The notes: generated by a model not told the origin, from the letters alone. DNA of 64,000 nt from Nemertoderma westbladi (GCA_032718475.1 JAUCBJ010000468.1:1-64000); one strand, 5' to 3'. Numbered from the stretch's first letter, positions 29,699-41,745 are shown. Numbers and translations: made by a program.

Positions 29699-30790
29699 TA
29701 TCCATTCACTACGGTAAGACTGAAAGTATTTTGTTTGGTTCCAGAAGAAAGTTAAAGAAGGTAACTAAGTTTGAAGTCACTGGTAATGGACATAAGATTG
29801 AAAATAAAAAGGAAGTTAAATATTTAGGCGCTACATTGGATAACTGCTTATCAGGAGAAAGTATAGTGAAAAATATTTTCTCGAAAGTTAACAGTAGGCT
29901 CAGGTTTCTATACAGAAATAAAAACTATGGACTATGCGTGCTCTTCTTGGTATGAAGGCTTAACCAAACAGCTTAAATGTAAATTACAAGTAGCTCAGAA
30001 TAATGAAGTACTTTTTATTAAATACTGCAAACCTAGGCACCACATAACTCCAGTGGACTTTTCTGAATCTGGACTACTTAACTTAGATAGTATACTTAAC
30101 TTAAATAGTAGAGTAAAATAAATTAAATAATATTATTAAAATAAAATTAAATAGCAGCTACGCCTTAACCATGTGCATAAAGTGTATAATGGTAAGTGTC
30201 CCAATTACCCAAAACAAAATTTCAACAGAGTACGCGATACACACTCTTACAGTACCAGAGCAAGTGCTTCAAACTTTTACCTCCCGAATTGTAAATCCTT
30301 TGAATCTGATACTTTCTTTTTTAACGGTATTAAAAATTGGAACGCTCTGTCTAATGAAATTAAAAACCTAGATAATCAACATTCTTTTAAATCTGCAGTT
30401 AAATCTCACCTCCTTTTGCAATGTAAAAATAGGTACAATAGTCCTACAGTAAGTTATTAGTTTATTAATTATTTACTATTTATACTGTAATTACGTTTTA
30501 TATTAAATTGTTCTGTACATTACATCTTTATCGTTGAGTCGGACATTGTCACGCTCTCGGTAAAGTTGTACATGTACATAGTGTAATTACGTTTTATATT
30601 GGTTTTAGGTTAGCGTAGTGTAATATTGTATTTGTAACCAAGTAACATAAAGGACCCCCTTGGAAATAAGCTGCAAAGCTTTAGGGGTAATCCTATATGT
30701 TATGTTGGACAATACCTTTATACTGGTACATTGTTTGGTGTATTTGTTATTGTTTTTACATAATGTATAAATAAATTTATCTATCTATTC
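29699..30790 (+). mobile_element. 5'-truncated CR1/L2-like LINE (RT C-terminus and 3' UTR)
   Basis: Begins in the RT palm/thumb (KTESILFGSRRKLKK, EVKYLGATLDNCLSGES). It loses some residues after LRFLYRNKN (about 29928), then runs MDYACSSWYEGLTKQLKCK, KLQVAQNNEVLFIKY, and in a later frame NGIKNWNALSNEIKNL with a stop at 30458. The 3' UTR (30461-30790) includes GGACCCCCTTGGAAATAAG and ends in ATAAATAAATTTATCTATCTAT. At least two frame changes make it a pseudogene. Confidence 0.8.
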
Positions 30791-31087
30791 GCTTGTTTTC
30801 GCCTGTTTTCGACTGATGTCACGATCTAGTACTATCCGTTAAATAATCTGAAAATGGCTGTTGATATATGTGAATTTTCAGACACCACAAAGATACTGGG
30901 TGTCAACATAGATACGGTAGTAATCTGAAATTTGAAATTTTTGGCAAAGCTGGAAGACCTTTTCTTTCATATCTCATAAACCCACTATATGGAATTAATT
31001 TGATGAAAATTATGAAATTAATACATGCAAATCATCTTATACCTTAAGGCTTAAGATCATGTATGCGTCTCCAACGTATGCATCACC
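30791..31087. other. Intergenic, nothing recognised
   Basis: Short TGTTTTCG repeats at its left edge, otherwise unremarkable AT-rich sequence. Confidence 0.4.
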
Positions 31088-32380
31088 TTGCTTACTGGGT
31101 GTAAACGCCAACCAACCACCAAGGTTAAGGCAGAATCACCTGCTGATCGCCGCAATGGTTGGAAGGCCCACTTTGAAAAGCTACTCAATAATGAAAGGGT
31201 TCTGCCCGATAACTTTATAGAAGTAAAAGTGTCTGAGTCTGTACTCCCAGATATTCCCATTGGTGATATCTCCTTTGTTGAAGTGAAGGCTGCTGCAATG
31301 CTGCAAAGAGCATTAAGACCAATCGTGCCAGTGGAGTAGATGGTGTCCCCCCTGAGGTGTTTAAAATGCCTGAGCGTTTGAAGCTCATTTATCCCATCAT
31401 AGTAGACATGTACAGAACGACAAGAGTCCCACAAAAAATGAAAACAAATAAGTTGGCCAGTTCCCAAGAAGGGCAATCTGATACTATATGGTTCTTTTCG
31501 GGGAATCTCATCGATCTCGATTGCTGCAAAGTTCTACAATAGAATTCTATTAAATCGCATCAGGGATCCCATTGAGAGACTGCTCCGTGGAAATCAGAAT
31601 GGGTTCTGTAAAGGTCGTGGGACCATGGAGCCCATTTTGGCACTTAGAAGGATAATTGAAGACTTATCAAAAAAGAAAGACAGGCATCTGGCTGTTATCT
31701 TTGTTGACTCCTTCAAGGCCTTTGATTCTGTCTCTCGCTCACGTATGTTCAGCATACCTTCATTATATGAGATTCCTGATGAAATTATTGCAGCAATCAG
31801 ATCAGTATACAATGGTTCGACAACATTTGTCTCTACTGTTGATGGTGACACAGAACCATTTGAAGTGTTATGTTTGTTAGAAGTATTATTATTGAAGTCC
31901 AGGGAGACACACTTGCACCATTCTCGTTCATAATTGTGGTTGACTATGTTCTACGCATGTCCTTAGATCATCATAATGATGATGAGGTGATGGTAACTCC
32001 ACATACTGGCTCCAGAAGTCGAGGAAATCCTGCCAAGTACCTAACTGATCTAGACTTTTCTTATGACTTTTAGAACAGGCTAGTTCTAGTGTTGGTCTAT
32101 TTATTATAATTATTTTAATTATGATTAACTCCAAAAAGGCCAACCTTTTGACAGTTAACTTTGAAAGTCCTCAGCAAGTCTCTGGCTTGAGCATGTGTAC
32201 GACTTCTGTTACCTGGGATCATGGATCCGGAAGTCAGGTGAGGACCTTCTAATACGTAAGGGAAATGCATGGGCAGCCTTGAATAGGCTTTCCAGGATTT
32301 GGAAGTCACAGAGAATTAATCGGAAACTTAAGGTCCGATTGTTTAGAGCAGCAGTAGTTCCAGTACTCCTCTATGGGAGT
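31088..32380 (+). pseudogene. Decayed LINE-A copy 4
   Basis: Matches LINE-A from the linker before RT (TTGCTTACTGGG at 31088) to the C-terminal VPVLLYGS block. It has many lesions: a repeated GCTGCAA with frameshift near 31300, a missing TGGTGCC-type segment near 31455, about 25 foreign bases near 31871-31895, and a deletion after DLDFSYDF (32065) that destroys the FADD box (now FSYD). It stops at 32380 without a tail. Clearly older than copies 1 and 2. Confidence 0.9.
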
Positions 32381-32833
32381 TTGCTTCACAAGTTTGATCA
32401 GCAGCTGGAAGTATGGTCACAGCTAACTGTCTCTGACCAAGTACTGAATATATAAACACCCCTCCCCTCTGCAGATAGGCAAATAATGACTCAAAATTTT
32501 ACCCCGCTATTCATTGTATTATTGCAGTGGACCTAATTAATATTTTAACGAGCCTCTTACACATCTCTATATTATTATTATCTCATTTAAACAACACAAG
32601 GGAAGTAGCTGTAATGCGACGGCAAAAAATGAATATCCGTAATGCGGCAGTGAGTAACCGTAACGCGTCATAAGAAACGTATTTTTTTACTTATTCCGTT
32701 TTTTTTATTATATTTTCAGGCACTGTAATTAGAAGTGCAGATAAACTAAAAAAACTAGTAGAAAGTAGAAAAACTGTATGTTAGTTTTCTGGTAACCAAG
32801 TATTGTAATTATTACATTTTGTAATATTTGCAG
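32381..32833. other. Intron-like AT-rich sequence upstream of a mucin-like exon
   Basis: No coding frame recognised. It ends in a 3' splice site (TATTTGCAG at 32825-32833). Confidence 0.45.
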
Positions 32834-32983
32834 GTGACATAGTAACAACAACTGAACATCCACCAACAACAACAATAACATACCCACCACCATCCACAAC
32901 AAACCCACCACCACCACCAGCAACAACTACTGCTATACCTACAAGCTCGACTACAGAAGAACCCACCACATCAACTACATCTG
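32834..32983 (+). CDS. Mucin-like Thr/Pro-rich exon, phase 1-1
   Basis: 150 nt between an AG acceptor (32832-32833) and a GTTAGA donor (32984). Begins with two bases completing a codon and ends with one, so phase 1 at both ends. Encodes DIVTTTEHPPTTTITYPPPS, then TNPPPPPATTTAIPTSSTTE and EPTTSTTS. The end pattern (ISTSS/IPTSSTT.EPTT) and the donor match the exons at 61208 and 63772, so it is a relative or a distant exon of the same gene. Thr/Pro-rich stretches like this are usually O-glycosylated extracellular spacers. Confidence 0.7.
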
Positions 32984-33059
32984 GTTAGAATAATACTGTG
33001 TAATATATTTTACATGAAACCAATATAATGATTTAACCGTGAGGTGGCATTATTGGTAT

Positions 33060-34180
33060 GTTTTCAGTCAATATGATACGTTGGGATTGGGTATGTTTCC
33101 GGCGGTCTTGGGAGGTGTGGTTTGTGGCCTTGGCGGAGTTGTCGAAGTTGGCGTTGGGTCAATAACAATATGATACGTTGGGTCAACATGATACGTTGGG
33201 TCTACCGGGATTGGGTATGTTTCCGGTGGTCTTGGAGGTGAGTTTGGTGGTCTTGGCGGAGTTGTCGAAGTTGGCGTTGGGTCAATAACAATATGATACG
33301 TTGGGTCAACATGATACGTTGGGGTCTACCGGGATTGGGTATGTTTCCGGTGGTCTTGGAGGTGAGATTGGTGGTCTTGGCGGAGTTGTCGAAGTTGGCG
33401 TTGGGTCAATAACAATTTGATACGTTGGGTCAACATGATACGTTGGGTCTACCGGGATTGGGTATGTTTCCGGCGGTCTTGGAGGTGAGGTTTGTGGCCT
33501 TGGCGGAGTTGTCGAAGTTGGCGTTGGGTCAATAACAATATGATACGTTGGGTCAACATGATACGTTGGGTCTACCGGGATTGGGTATGTTTCCGGTGGT
33601 CTTGGAGGTGAGTTTGGTGGTCTTGGCGGAGTTGTCGAAGTTGGCGTTGGGTCAATAACAATATGATACGTTGGGTCAACATGATACGTTGGGTCTACCG
33701 GGATTGGGTATGTTTCCGGTGGTCTTGGAGGTGAGATTGGTGGTCTTGGCGGAGTTGTCGAAGTTGGCGTTGGGTCAATAACAATTTGATACGTTGGGTC
33801 AACATGATACGTTGGGTCTACCGGGATTGGGTATGTTTCCGGCGGTCTTGGAGGTGAGGTTTGTGGCCTTGGCGGAGTTGTCGAAGTTGGCGTAGGGTCA
33901 ATAACAATATGATACGTTGGGTCAACATGATACGTTGGGTCTACCGGGATTGGGTATGTTTCCGGTGGTCTTGGAGGTGAGTTTGGTGGTCTTGGCGGAG
34001 TTGTCGAAGTTTGCGTTGGGTCAATAACAATTTGATACGTTGGGTCAACATGATACGTTGGGTCTACCGGGATTGGGTATGTTTCCGGTATTGGTGGTGA
34101 TGTTGGTGGTCGATGTAGGTGGCGTTGGGTCAACATGATACGTTGGGTCAACATGATACGTTGGGTCTACTACCGGGTCA
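33060..34180. repeat. 123-bp minisatellite with three-unit higher order
   Basis: CTACCGGGATTGGGTATGTT recurs about every 123 bp (one interval is 124). Unit variants alternate in a cycle on the plus strand: GAGGTTTGTGG, GAGTTTGGTGG, GAGATTGGTGG, giving a 369-bp higher-order unit repeated more than twice. Confidence 0.9.
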
Positions 34181-34254
34181 ACATAAGGCGATGCTTCATT
34201 GCCTGGCGAAAATGCCACTAGTATGGCCGCCACGAAAAGTACTCCAAAAAACAT
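33060..34254 (-). pseudogene. Secreted 41-residue-repeat protein gene, frame interrupted
   Basis: Minus strand. The ATG at 34254 begins MFFGVLFVAAILVAFSPGNEA, a good signal peptide, followed by DPVVDPTYHVDPTYHVDPT. This frame stops at 34045. The repeats continue in another frame as 41-residue units (123 bp) with the core ETYPIPVDPTYHVDPTYHIV and then IDPTPTSTTPPRPP. About eight to nine units run to 33060. An extra G in the G run near 33321 causes a second frame change. Either the gene is broken by indels, or a small intron corrects the first frame. Pro/Thr-rich secreted repeats suggest a structural or mucin-like matrix protein; I know no homologue. Confidence 0.55.
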
Positions 34255-34348
34255 TGTGATATGGCTGTGGTGTGTGTAAGTGTAAAGATAATCTAAAGCC
34301 AACGAAGTGACAAATTCTTGTATCTTGTAGACATGTACCGGGTGTTCA

Positions 34349-35120
34349 ATAATGATTGCCCCCCCCCCCCCCCCCCCTCCCTCCCCTCCTGGCCAGCCAA
34401 AACTGCCATACATGCACGACATGTGTAATATATCACTCCAAAGATAATTTAATTCTGAGCTTGCATGCGAAAATTTAGGGTCCAATACGGAAGTATAAAC
34501 ATTTTATCGGCTATTTTTAAACCTATCTTATTTTTCAATATTTTTGATTTAATCCCAATTTAACCCCAGCGTTTGTCAATCAGCTATTCAGCCCAGTTTA
34601 AACAGTTGTTACTACCTGACTTTTGCTGTATTGCAATATTACAGTATTCAGTTACTTAGTTACTTAGTGTTTCTTTGGTAATTTTACTGAATTAGACTGA
34701 AGTAATTAAAATGAAAAGTTCCAAAGCAATCTTCGATAACTCTGAAGAAAAGCGTATGGTTGACAGGATCAGAGCTGTTACTTTTAGAGAGGATTGTGAT
34801 TCTGTGACATAATCAAACTGAACTCAAACCATTTTCCACTATCCAGGAGCTTCCCGTGCTGCAAAGGGGAAACATGGCTGCAACACTAACACTGGATATA
34901 TTATATTTTTTTTAATTGTGTTTAAATCAAAAATATTGAAAAATAAAAAATAAGATAGGTTTAAATAATAGCCTATACAACTTTTACACTTTTCTATGGG
35001 ACCCTAAATTTTCGCATGCAAGCTCAGAATTAAATTATCTTTCGCTAGATATTACACTAAGGTGCATGTCTAACCGTTTTGGTTGGCCAGGGGGGGGGGG
35101 GGGGGGGGGGGTGGCATTAT
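34349..35120. mobile_element. Foldback (long-TIR) element with poly-C/poly-G ends
   Basis: About 770 bp with imperfect inverted repeats of roughly 200 bp. The left arm runs ATAATGATTG, a C run (34359-34377), TGGCCAGCCAAAAC, TCTGAGCTTGCATGCG, AAACCTATCTTATTTTTC. The right arm repeats these in reverse complement (34905-35120) with a G run at about 35091-35111. The middle (34565-34900) has no long frame. Non-autonomous DNA transposon is the likely class; superfamily unknown. Confidence 0.8.
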
Positions 35121-35132
35121 GGAAAACCCGGA

Positions 35133-35187
35133 ACCGAACAACAAGATTCCCACAAGAAATGAAAACAAATAAGTAGATGCCAGTTCT
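35133..35187 (+). mobile_element. LINE-A sliver
   Basis: About 55 bp matching LINE-A around 21451-21505 (ACCGAACAACAAGA, CACAAGAAATGAAAAC, AAATAAGT). It sits next to the foldback element and has no coding value. Confidence 0.75.
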
Positions 35188-35399
35188 GCTGTCAGAAGGT
35201 GAAAACCCTATCTCAAATTGTTAGATTTTGAGGTTTTGATCATTCCTTTTTTTTAAGTTTTGCAAACTCGTATATTAATACGTAATTGGATATTAAATAA
35301 TGTTCTGGAACATTCCTAAGGAGTAATATAGAGGTACACAGCAGCTGCTATAGCAGCAAATTCAAACAGGACGACTAAGAGAAACAGGACGACTAGGAG
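35188..35399. other. Spacer before the minisatellite
   Basis: Nothing recognised apart from short repeats of ACAGGACGACTA near 35366-35396. Confidence 0.4.
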
Positions 35400-37449
35400 A
35401 ATGAACAGGGAGTTGTTAACCGGAAATGGAGTGAGTGGATGTTGGAGGTAGATTGAGTGGGTGGACAGGGGATGTCGGAGGTAGATAGAGTGGGTGGGCA
35501 TGGGATGTCGGAGGATATATATGGAGTGGGTGGACAGGAGATGTTGGAGGTAGATGGAGTGGGTGGACAGGGGGTGTCGGATGTAGATGGAGTTGGTGGA
35601 CAGGGGATGTCAAACGTAGATGGAGTGAGTGGACAGGGGATGTCAGAGGTCGATGGAGTTGGTGGACAGGGGATGTCGGAGGTAGATAGAGTGGGTGGAC
35701 AGGGGATGTCGGAGGATATATATGGAGTGGGTGGACAGGAGATGTTGGAGGTAGATGGAGTGGGTGGACAGGGGGTGTCGGATGTAGATGGAGTTGGTGG
35801 ACAGGGGATGTCAGACGTAGATGGAGTGAGTGGACAGGGGATGTCAGAGGTCGATGGAGTTGGTGGACAGGGGATGTCGGAGGTAGATAGAGTGGGTGGA
35901 CAGGGGATGTCGGAGGTAGATAGAGTGGGTGGACATGGGATGTCGGAGGATATATATGGAGTGGGTGGACAGGAGATGTTGGAGGTAGATGGAGTGGGTG
36001 GACAGGGGGTGTCAGATGTAGATGGAGTTGGTGGACAGGGGATGTCAGGCGTAGATGGAGTGAGTGGACAGGGGATGTCAGAGGTTGATGGAGTTGGTGG
36101 ACAGGGGATGTCGGAGGTAGATAGAGTGGGTGGACAGAGGATTTCGGAGGTAGATGGAGTGGGTGGACAGGGGATGTCAGAGGTAGATAGAGTGGGTGGA
36201 CGGGGAATGTCATAAGTAGATTGAGAGGATGGACTGGCGGTATCGGAGGTAGACGGAGTTGGTGGACAGGGGATGTCGGAGGTAGACGGAGTAGGTGGAC
36301 AGGGGATGTCGGAGGTAGATTTAGTGGGTGTACATGGGATGTCGGAGGTAGATGGAGTGGGTAGATAGGGGATGTCGGAGGTAGATAGAGTGGGTGGGTA
36401 GGGGAAGTCAGGTAGATGGAGTGGGTGGACGGGGGATGTCACAGGTAGATTGAGAGGATGGACTGGCGGTATCGGAGGTAGACGGAGTTGGTGGACAGGG
36501 GATGTCGGAGGTACACGGAGTGGGTGGACAGGGGATGTCGGAGGTAGATAGAGTGGATGGACAGGGGATGTCGGAGGTAGATGGAGTGGGTGACCAGGGG
36601 TTGTCGGAGGTAGATAGATTGGGTGGACAGGGGATGTCAGAGGTAGATGGAGTGGCTAGACAGGGGATGTCAGAGGTAGATGGAGTGGGTGGACAGGGGA
36701 TGTCGGAGGTAGATATAGTGGCTGGACAGGGGAAGTCAGAGGTAGATGGAGTAGGTGGACGGGGGATGTCATAGGTAGATTGAGAGGATGTACTGTGGGT
36801 ATCGGAGGTAGACGGAGTTGGTGGACAGGGGATGTCGGAGGTAGACGGAGTGGGTGGACAGGGGATGTCGGAGGTAGATAGAGTGGATGGACAGGGGATG
36901 TCGGAGGTAGATGGAGTGGGTGGACAGGAGATGTCGGAGGTAGATAGAGTGGGTGGACAGGGGATGTCAGAGGTAGATGGAGTGGCTAGACAGGGATGTC
37001 AGAGGTAGATGGAGTGGGTGGATAGGGGATGTCGGAGGTAGATATAGTGGCTGGACAGGGGAAGTCAGAGGTAGATGGAGTGGGTGGACGGGGGATGTCA
37101 TAGGTAGATTGAGAGAATGGACTGTGGGTATCGGAGGTAGACGGAGTTGGTGGACAGGGGATGTCGGAGGTAGATGGAGTGGGTGGACAGGGGTTGTCCG
37201 AGGTTGATAGAGTGGGTGGACAGGGGATGTCGGATGTAGATGGAGTGTGTGGACAGGGAATGTCAGAGGTAGATGGACTGTGTGGACATGGGATGGTGGA
37301 TGTAAATGGATTGGGTGGACAGGATGTGTCGGGGGTAGATGGAGTGGATGGATTGGATAGGGAATGTCGGAGGTAGATGGAGTGGGTGGACAGGGGATGT
37401 CTGAGGTAGATGGAGTAGATGAACAGGGTGTGTCGGGGGTATATGGAGT
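35400..37449. repeat. 33-bp G-rich minisatellite, left part
   Basis: Tandem 33-bp units of the form GTAGATGGAGTGGGTGGACA then GGGGATGTCGGAG. A longer-order block containing GGATATATATGGAGTGGG recurs near 35515, 35714 and 35948. Because the unit is a multiple of three without stops, long frames exist on both strands (minus PSTSDIPCPPT, plus VGGQGMSEVDG), so an open frame is not evidence of a gene. The G-rich strand could form quadruplexes. Confidence 0.93.
37439..37449. repeat. Target site duplication, left copy (LINE-A copy 2)
   Basis: GTATATGGAGT, repeated at 41146-41156 after the TAG tail; it is minisatellite sequence, so the array was the target. Confidence 0.88.
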
Positions 37450-40400
37450 GGCCCTGTAGCTGCATAGACCCTCTTACTAGGGCAAATCTGGTCCTGTAAC
37501 TAGGACCCCCTTCGTTCTGGGATAAGGACGTCCTTGGTCCTGGATTAAGGACCCATATTCTTGGCTGCAGGGGTATATGGCCTGACCAGGCAGATGGTGA
37601 TCTACCAATGGCTGGTCAGGAGTAGAGTGTTCTCATGTCCACTCTGAGAGCACTTCACTGCGACCTGCACCTGGCAGCAAGGGTACAGGGCATGACCCAG
37701 CAGATGAGCTGCAACAGCCAATGGTGGGTCATGTGCGCCAGAGTAGATATGGGTGATGGGCCTCATATCTGACTCCATTGCGACACCCACCCCGTGGAAT
37801 GGAAAACCAGGGTGTGGTATTTGCCCCGAGAGCTGACTCGGCAAAAAAGCACCCCCCAACCCCCACTATGGATTACATTAGCAATGCGGAGGTCCGGCCA
37901 CTAGAGGCCAGTGGAATTACCGGACACAATCGGCCTCACAGGCGTCAGTTAACTCCTGACCGGCTGCCTGTCTCACCCCCTACTGGAGAAAGAGCAGCCA
38001 ACAATTCTTTGAGTCCCTTTCCTGATGACCTTTCTGGCCCAAACCCTGGGTCACCAGGGAGGCCAGATTGTGATGGGGAGAGGGATTCTGGAGTTGGAGG
38101 CTACTCTCATGTTCCACCCCGACCAACAAAGCCATTGGTGAATCTGAGGCAAGTCACTAGACTAGCCTCAGTAAACACCCTAACACTCGGGTCCCCAATG
38201 CGACAAGGTGAGCTGACTGCCTTGGCAGATAAGCTTTCTCTTAGCGCCGTGGGTGTTCAAGAGCACCGAATGCAAACTGGACAGACTGATGAGGTTCTGA
38301 TTAAGGACATGGGGGGCGGTTGGCGACTCGCCCTCGCATCAGCAGATGATAGTGGCAATGGTGGAATTGGTCTATTGATGAATCCAACTGCACATGCAGC
38401 ATTGGACAAAATAGACCAAATCTCTAACCGCATCATCCGTTGCCACTTCTCATGTTCTGGAAGACTGGCTAAGAAGTTTCCTAAGGTGGTTCTGATTGTG
38501 TGCTACTCTCCAACTAGTGTTGCCCCTGTAGAGGAGGTGGAAAACTTCTACCACAATCTACAAGCAGCTACTGATGGAGTGGATCAGCATGCATTCTTAA
38601 CATTCCTGGGAGACTTTAATGCAAGTCTGCATCAATCACCTACATCGCCCTGGGTCTATAGCAATAGTGTTAACCGAAATTCTGTCCATCTTCAGGATTT
38701 TATCTCTGGAAATGGATTGTTTTCGGCTGGAACCCAGTTCAAGAAGCGAACTGGAAAGCTATGGACTCATAGTGGACCCAGTGGTCACAAGTCCCAGATA
38801 GACCATATTCTGTTTCGTAGGAAATACAGGAGCTCTATACAAGACTGTAATGCATTTACACTTCGACCCTTCTCCAGTGATCACCGCCTTATTGTGGCCA
38901 AGGTAAGACTTAGTCTGCGTGCTAGCAGAACAACGAAATCTGCCTTGCCGCGGCATGACTGGTCCTCTCTGTTGCAACAGCCAAGTGTGAGATCCAGCTT
39001 TACACTACAGCTGAGCAACAGGTATGAGGCTCTTGCCTCTGAGGCGGCAGATCACTGTGAGGGCTATACTGCCTTTACAGAAGCAGTTAAGTTAGCAGCT
39101 GCAGAAACAGTTCCTGTATACCCTCGAAACAGGAAAAGGGCCCCCTGGACTGACAACAATATTCAGAAGTGCCGAAATGACCTTCATAAGGCGCAGAAAG
39201 AGTCCCGACTCAAACAGACTACAGCAGCAGCAGCCAAGAATGCAGTTAAGGCTGCCTCTAGGTCCCTAAACAGGCAGTACTCTGTTAATCTACAGGAGCT
39301 AATAAACCAACAGGTTGATGCCATCAATGATGCCGACGACAGCAGGCAATCATCCCAGGCATGGAAATCGATCAACTTGCTTACTGGGCGGAATAGCGAA
39401 CCAACCACCAAGGTTAAGGCTGAATCACCAGCCGATCGCCTCAATGGTTGGAAAGCCCACTTTGAAAAGCTCCTCAATAATGACAGGGTATTGCCTGATA
39501 ACTTTATAGAAGTAAAAGTGTCTGAGTCTGTACTCCCAGATATTCCCATTGGCGATATCTCCTTTGCAGAAGTGAAGGCTGCTGCAAAGAGCATTAAGAC
39601 CAATCGTGCCAGTGGAGTAGATGGTGTTCCCCCTGAGGTCTTTAAAATACCTGAGTGTTTAAAGCTCATCTATCCCATCATAGTAGACATGTACCGAACA
39701 ACAAGAGTCCCACAAGAAATGAAAACAAATAAGTTGGTGCCAGTTCCCAAGAAGGGCAACCTAACACTCTATGGTTCTTTTCGGGGAATCTCATTGATCT
39801 CGATTGCTGCAAAGCTATACAATAGGATTCTATTAAATCGCATCAGGGATCCCATTGAGAGACTGCTCCGTGGAAATCAGAATGGGTTCCGCAAAGGTCG
39901 TGGAACCATGTAGCCCATTTTGGCACTTAGAAGGATAATTGAAGAATTATCAAAAAAGAAAGACAGGCATCTGGCTGTTATCTTTGTTGACTTCTTCAAG
40001 GCCTTTGATTCAGTCTCTCGCTCACGTATGTTCAGCATACTTTCATTATATGGGATTCCTGATGAAATTATTGCAGCAATCAGATCAGTATACGATGGTT
40101 CGACAACATTTGTGTCTACTGTTGACGGTGACACAGAACCATTTGAAGTGTTATGGGGCGTCCTCCAAGGAGACACACTTGCACCATTCTTGTTCATTAT
40201 TGTGGTTGACTATGTTCTACGCATGTCCTTAGATCATCATAATGATGATGGGGTGATGATAACTCCACCTACTGGCTCCAGAAGTCGAGGAAATCCTGCC
40301 AAGTACCTAACTGATCTAGACTTTGCTGATGACTTAGGAGTACTCTCAGAATCATTAGAGGGAGCCCAACGGCTCCTCAGCTCATTAGAACATGCTGCTT

Positions 40401-41145
40401 CTAGTGTTGGTCTTTTTATTAACTCCAGAAAGACCAAAATTCTGACAGTTAACTTTGAAAGTCCTCAGCAAGTCTCTGATCGGATGAGCATAAGCTCAAA
40501 GGATGGTATGCTTGAGCATGTGGACGTCTTCTGTTACCTGGGATCTTGGATCCGGAAGTCAGGTGAGGACCTTCGAATACGTAAGGGAAAGGCATGGGCA
40601 GCCTTGAATAGGCTTTCCAGGATTTGGAAGTCACCGAGAATTAATCGGAAACTTAAGGTCCGATTATTTAGAGCAGCAGTAGTTCCAGTACTCCTCTACG
40701 GGAGTCCATGCTGGGCTCTAACTGCTGAGGACACCAAATCTCTGGATGGCACATTCACAAGAATGCTACGACGGGTTCATTGTGTTAAGTACAATGCACA
40801 CATCTCCAACCAGACACTATATAACATTGGAGGTGTCTCATTGGTTCCCCCAAGCTTGACACTAGAACAAAATCGCCTCCGCTTTGCAGGACATTGCTTT
40901 CGCCGTGAGGACCAGCCAGTGCATAATCTTGTACTTTGGCAGCATCATGGAGTGAATAAGCATGGTGGACAGCCCATGACTTTCTTGAGACGCATCTTAA
41001 AGGACTCTGGCCTTAAAGATGCGGATGATCTAGCAAATGTCATGGGTGATAGGGAGTTGTGGCGGTGCAATTTTGTTGACAAGCCGGCACAGCATTCTTA
41101 AAAATGCAGCTGCAATGCAGCATGCCGATCCTAGTAGTAGTAGTA
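37450..41145 (+). mobile_element. Full-length LINE-A copy 2 inserted in the minisatellite
   Basis: Has the 5' UTR, one ORF and a TAG tail (41131-41145), flanked by an 11-bp duplication of the array unit. Close to copy 1 throughout. Its 5' end (GGCCCTGTAGCTGCAT) lies 72 bp inside the limit of copy 1. Confidence 0.95.
37799..41101 (+). pseudogene. LINE-A endonuclease-RT with a single nonsense codon
   Basis: Same domain layout as copy 1, starting at the ATG at 37799. A G-to-T change turns the GAG after GRGTM into TAG at 39911-39913, between the QNGFRKGRGTM block and the first catalytic Asp. The frame then continues without a break from 39914 to the normal stop, with FVDFFKAFDS, GVLQGDTLAPFLF and FADD intact. 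The upstream 704 residues hold the full endonuclease. A three-base expansion in an Ala run (about 39225) keeps the frame. One mutation in a copy with a clean duplication means recent inactivation. Confidence 0.93.
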
Positions 41146-41745
41146 GTATATGGAGTTTGAGGACAGGGGATGTCAGAGGTAGATTGAGTGGGTGGACAAG
41201 GGATGTTGGAGGTAGATGGAATGGGTGGACAGGGGATGTCGGAGGTAGATGGAGTGGGCGGACAGGGGATGTCAGAGGTAGATGGACTGGGTGGAAAGGG
41301 GATGTCAGAGGTAGATTGAGTGGGTGGAGAAGGGATGTTGGAGGTAGATGGAATGGGTGGACAGGGGAAGTCAGAGGTAGATGGAGTTGGTGGACAGGGG
41401 ATATCAGAAGTAGATGGAGTAGATGAACACGTGATGTAGGAGGTAGATGGAGTCGGCGGACAGGGGATATCAGAGGTAGATGGAGTGGGTGGACAGGGAA
41501 TGTCGAGATTGATGGAGTGGGTGGACAGGGGATGTTGGAGGTAGATGGATTGGGTGGACAGGGGATGTCAGAAGTAGATGGAGTGGATGGACTGGGGGTA
41601 TCGGAGGTAGATGGAGGGGGTGGACAGGGGATGTCAGAGGTAGATTGAGTGGGTGAGGAGGTGTTGGAGGTAGATGGATTGGGTGGATAGGGGATGTTGG
41701 AGGTAGTTGGATTGGGTGGACAGGGGATGTTGGTGTTGGTAGATG
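41146..41745. repeat. 33-bp minisatellite, right part
   Basis: Continuation of the array left of LINE-A copy 2, with the same GGTAGATGGAGTGGGTGGAC unit but more irregular toward 41745. It fades out in GTAGATGGAGTTATAAAGG. Confidence 0.92.

Noticed and set aside
35400-37449. Regular repeats resembling a CRISPR array
   Set aside because: There are no unique spacers between units; units are contiguous and diverge like a minisatellite, and the genome is eukaryotic.
35393-37465. Long open frames on both strands with 11-residue repeats (PSTSDIPCPPT, VGGQGMSEVDG)
   Set aside because: The 33-bp unit has no stop in several frames, so open frames follow automatically; no start context, splice sites or signal peptide were found.
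37450-37500. Possible self-cleaving (HDV-like) ribozyme at the LINE-A 5' end
   Set aside because: GCCCT/AGGGC and ACCCT/AGGG can pair, but I could not lay out the nested double pseudoknot with the catalytic C; covariance search would be needed.
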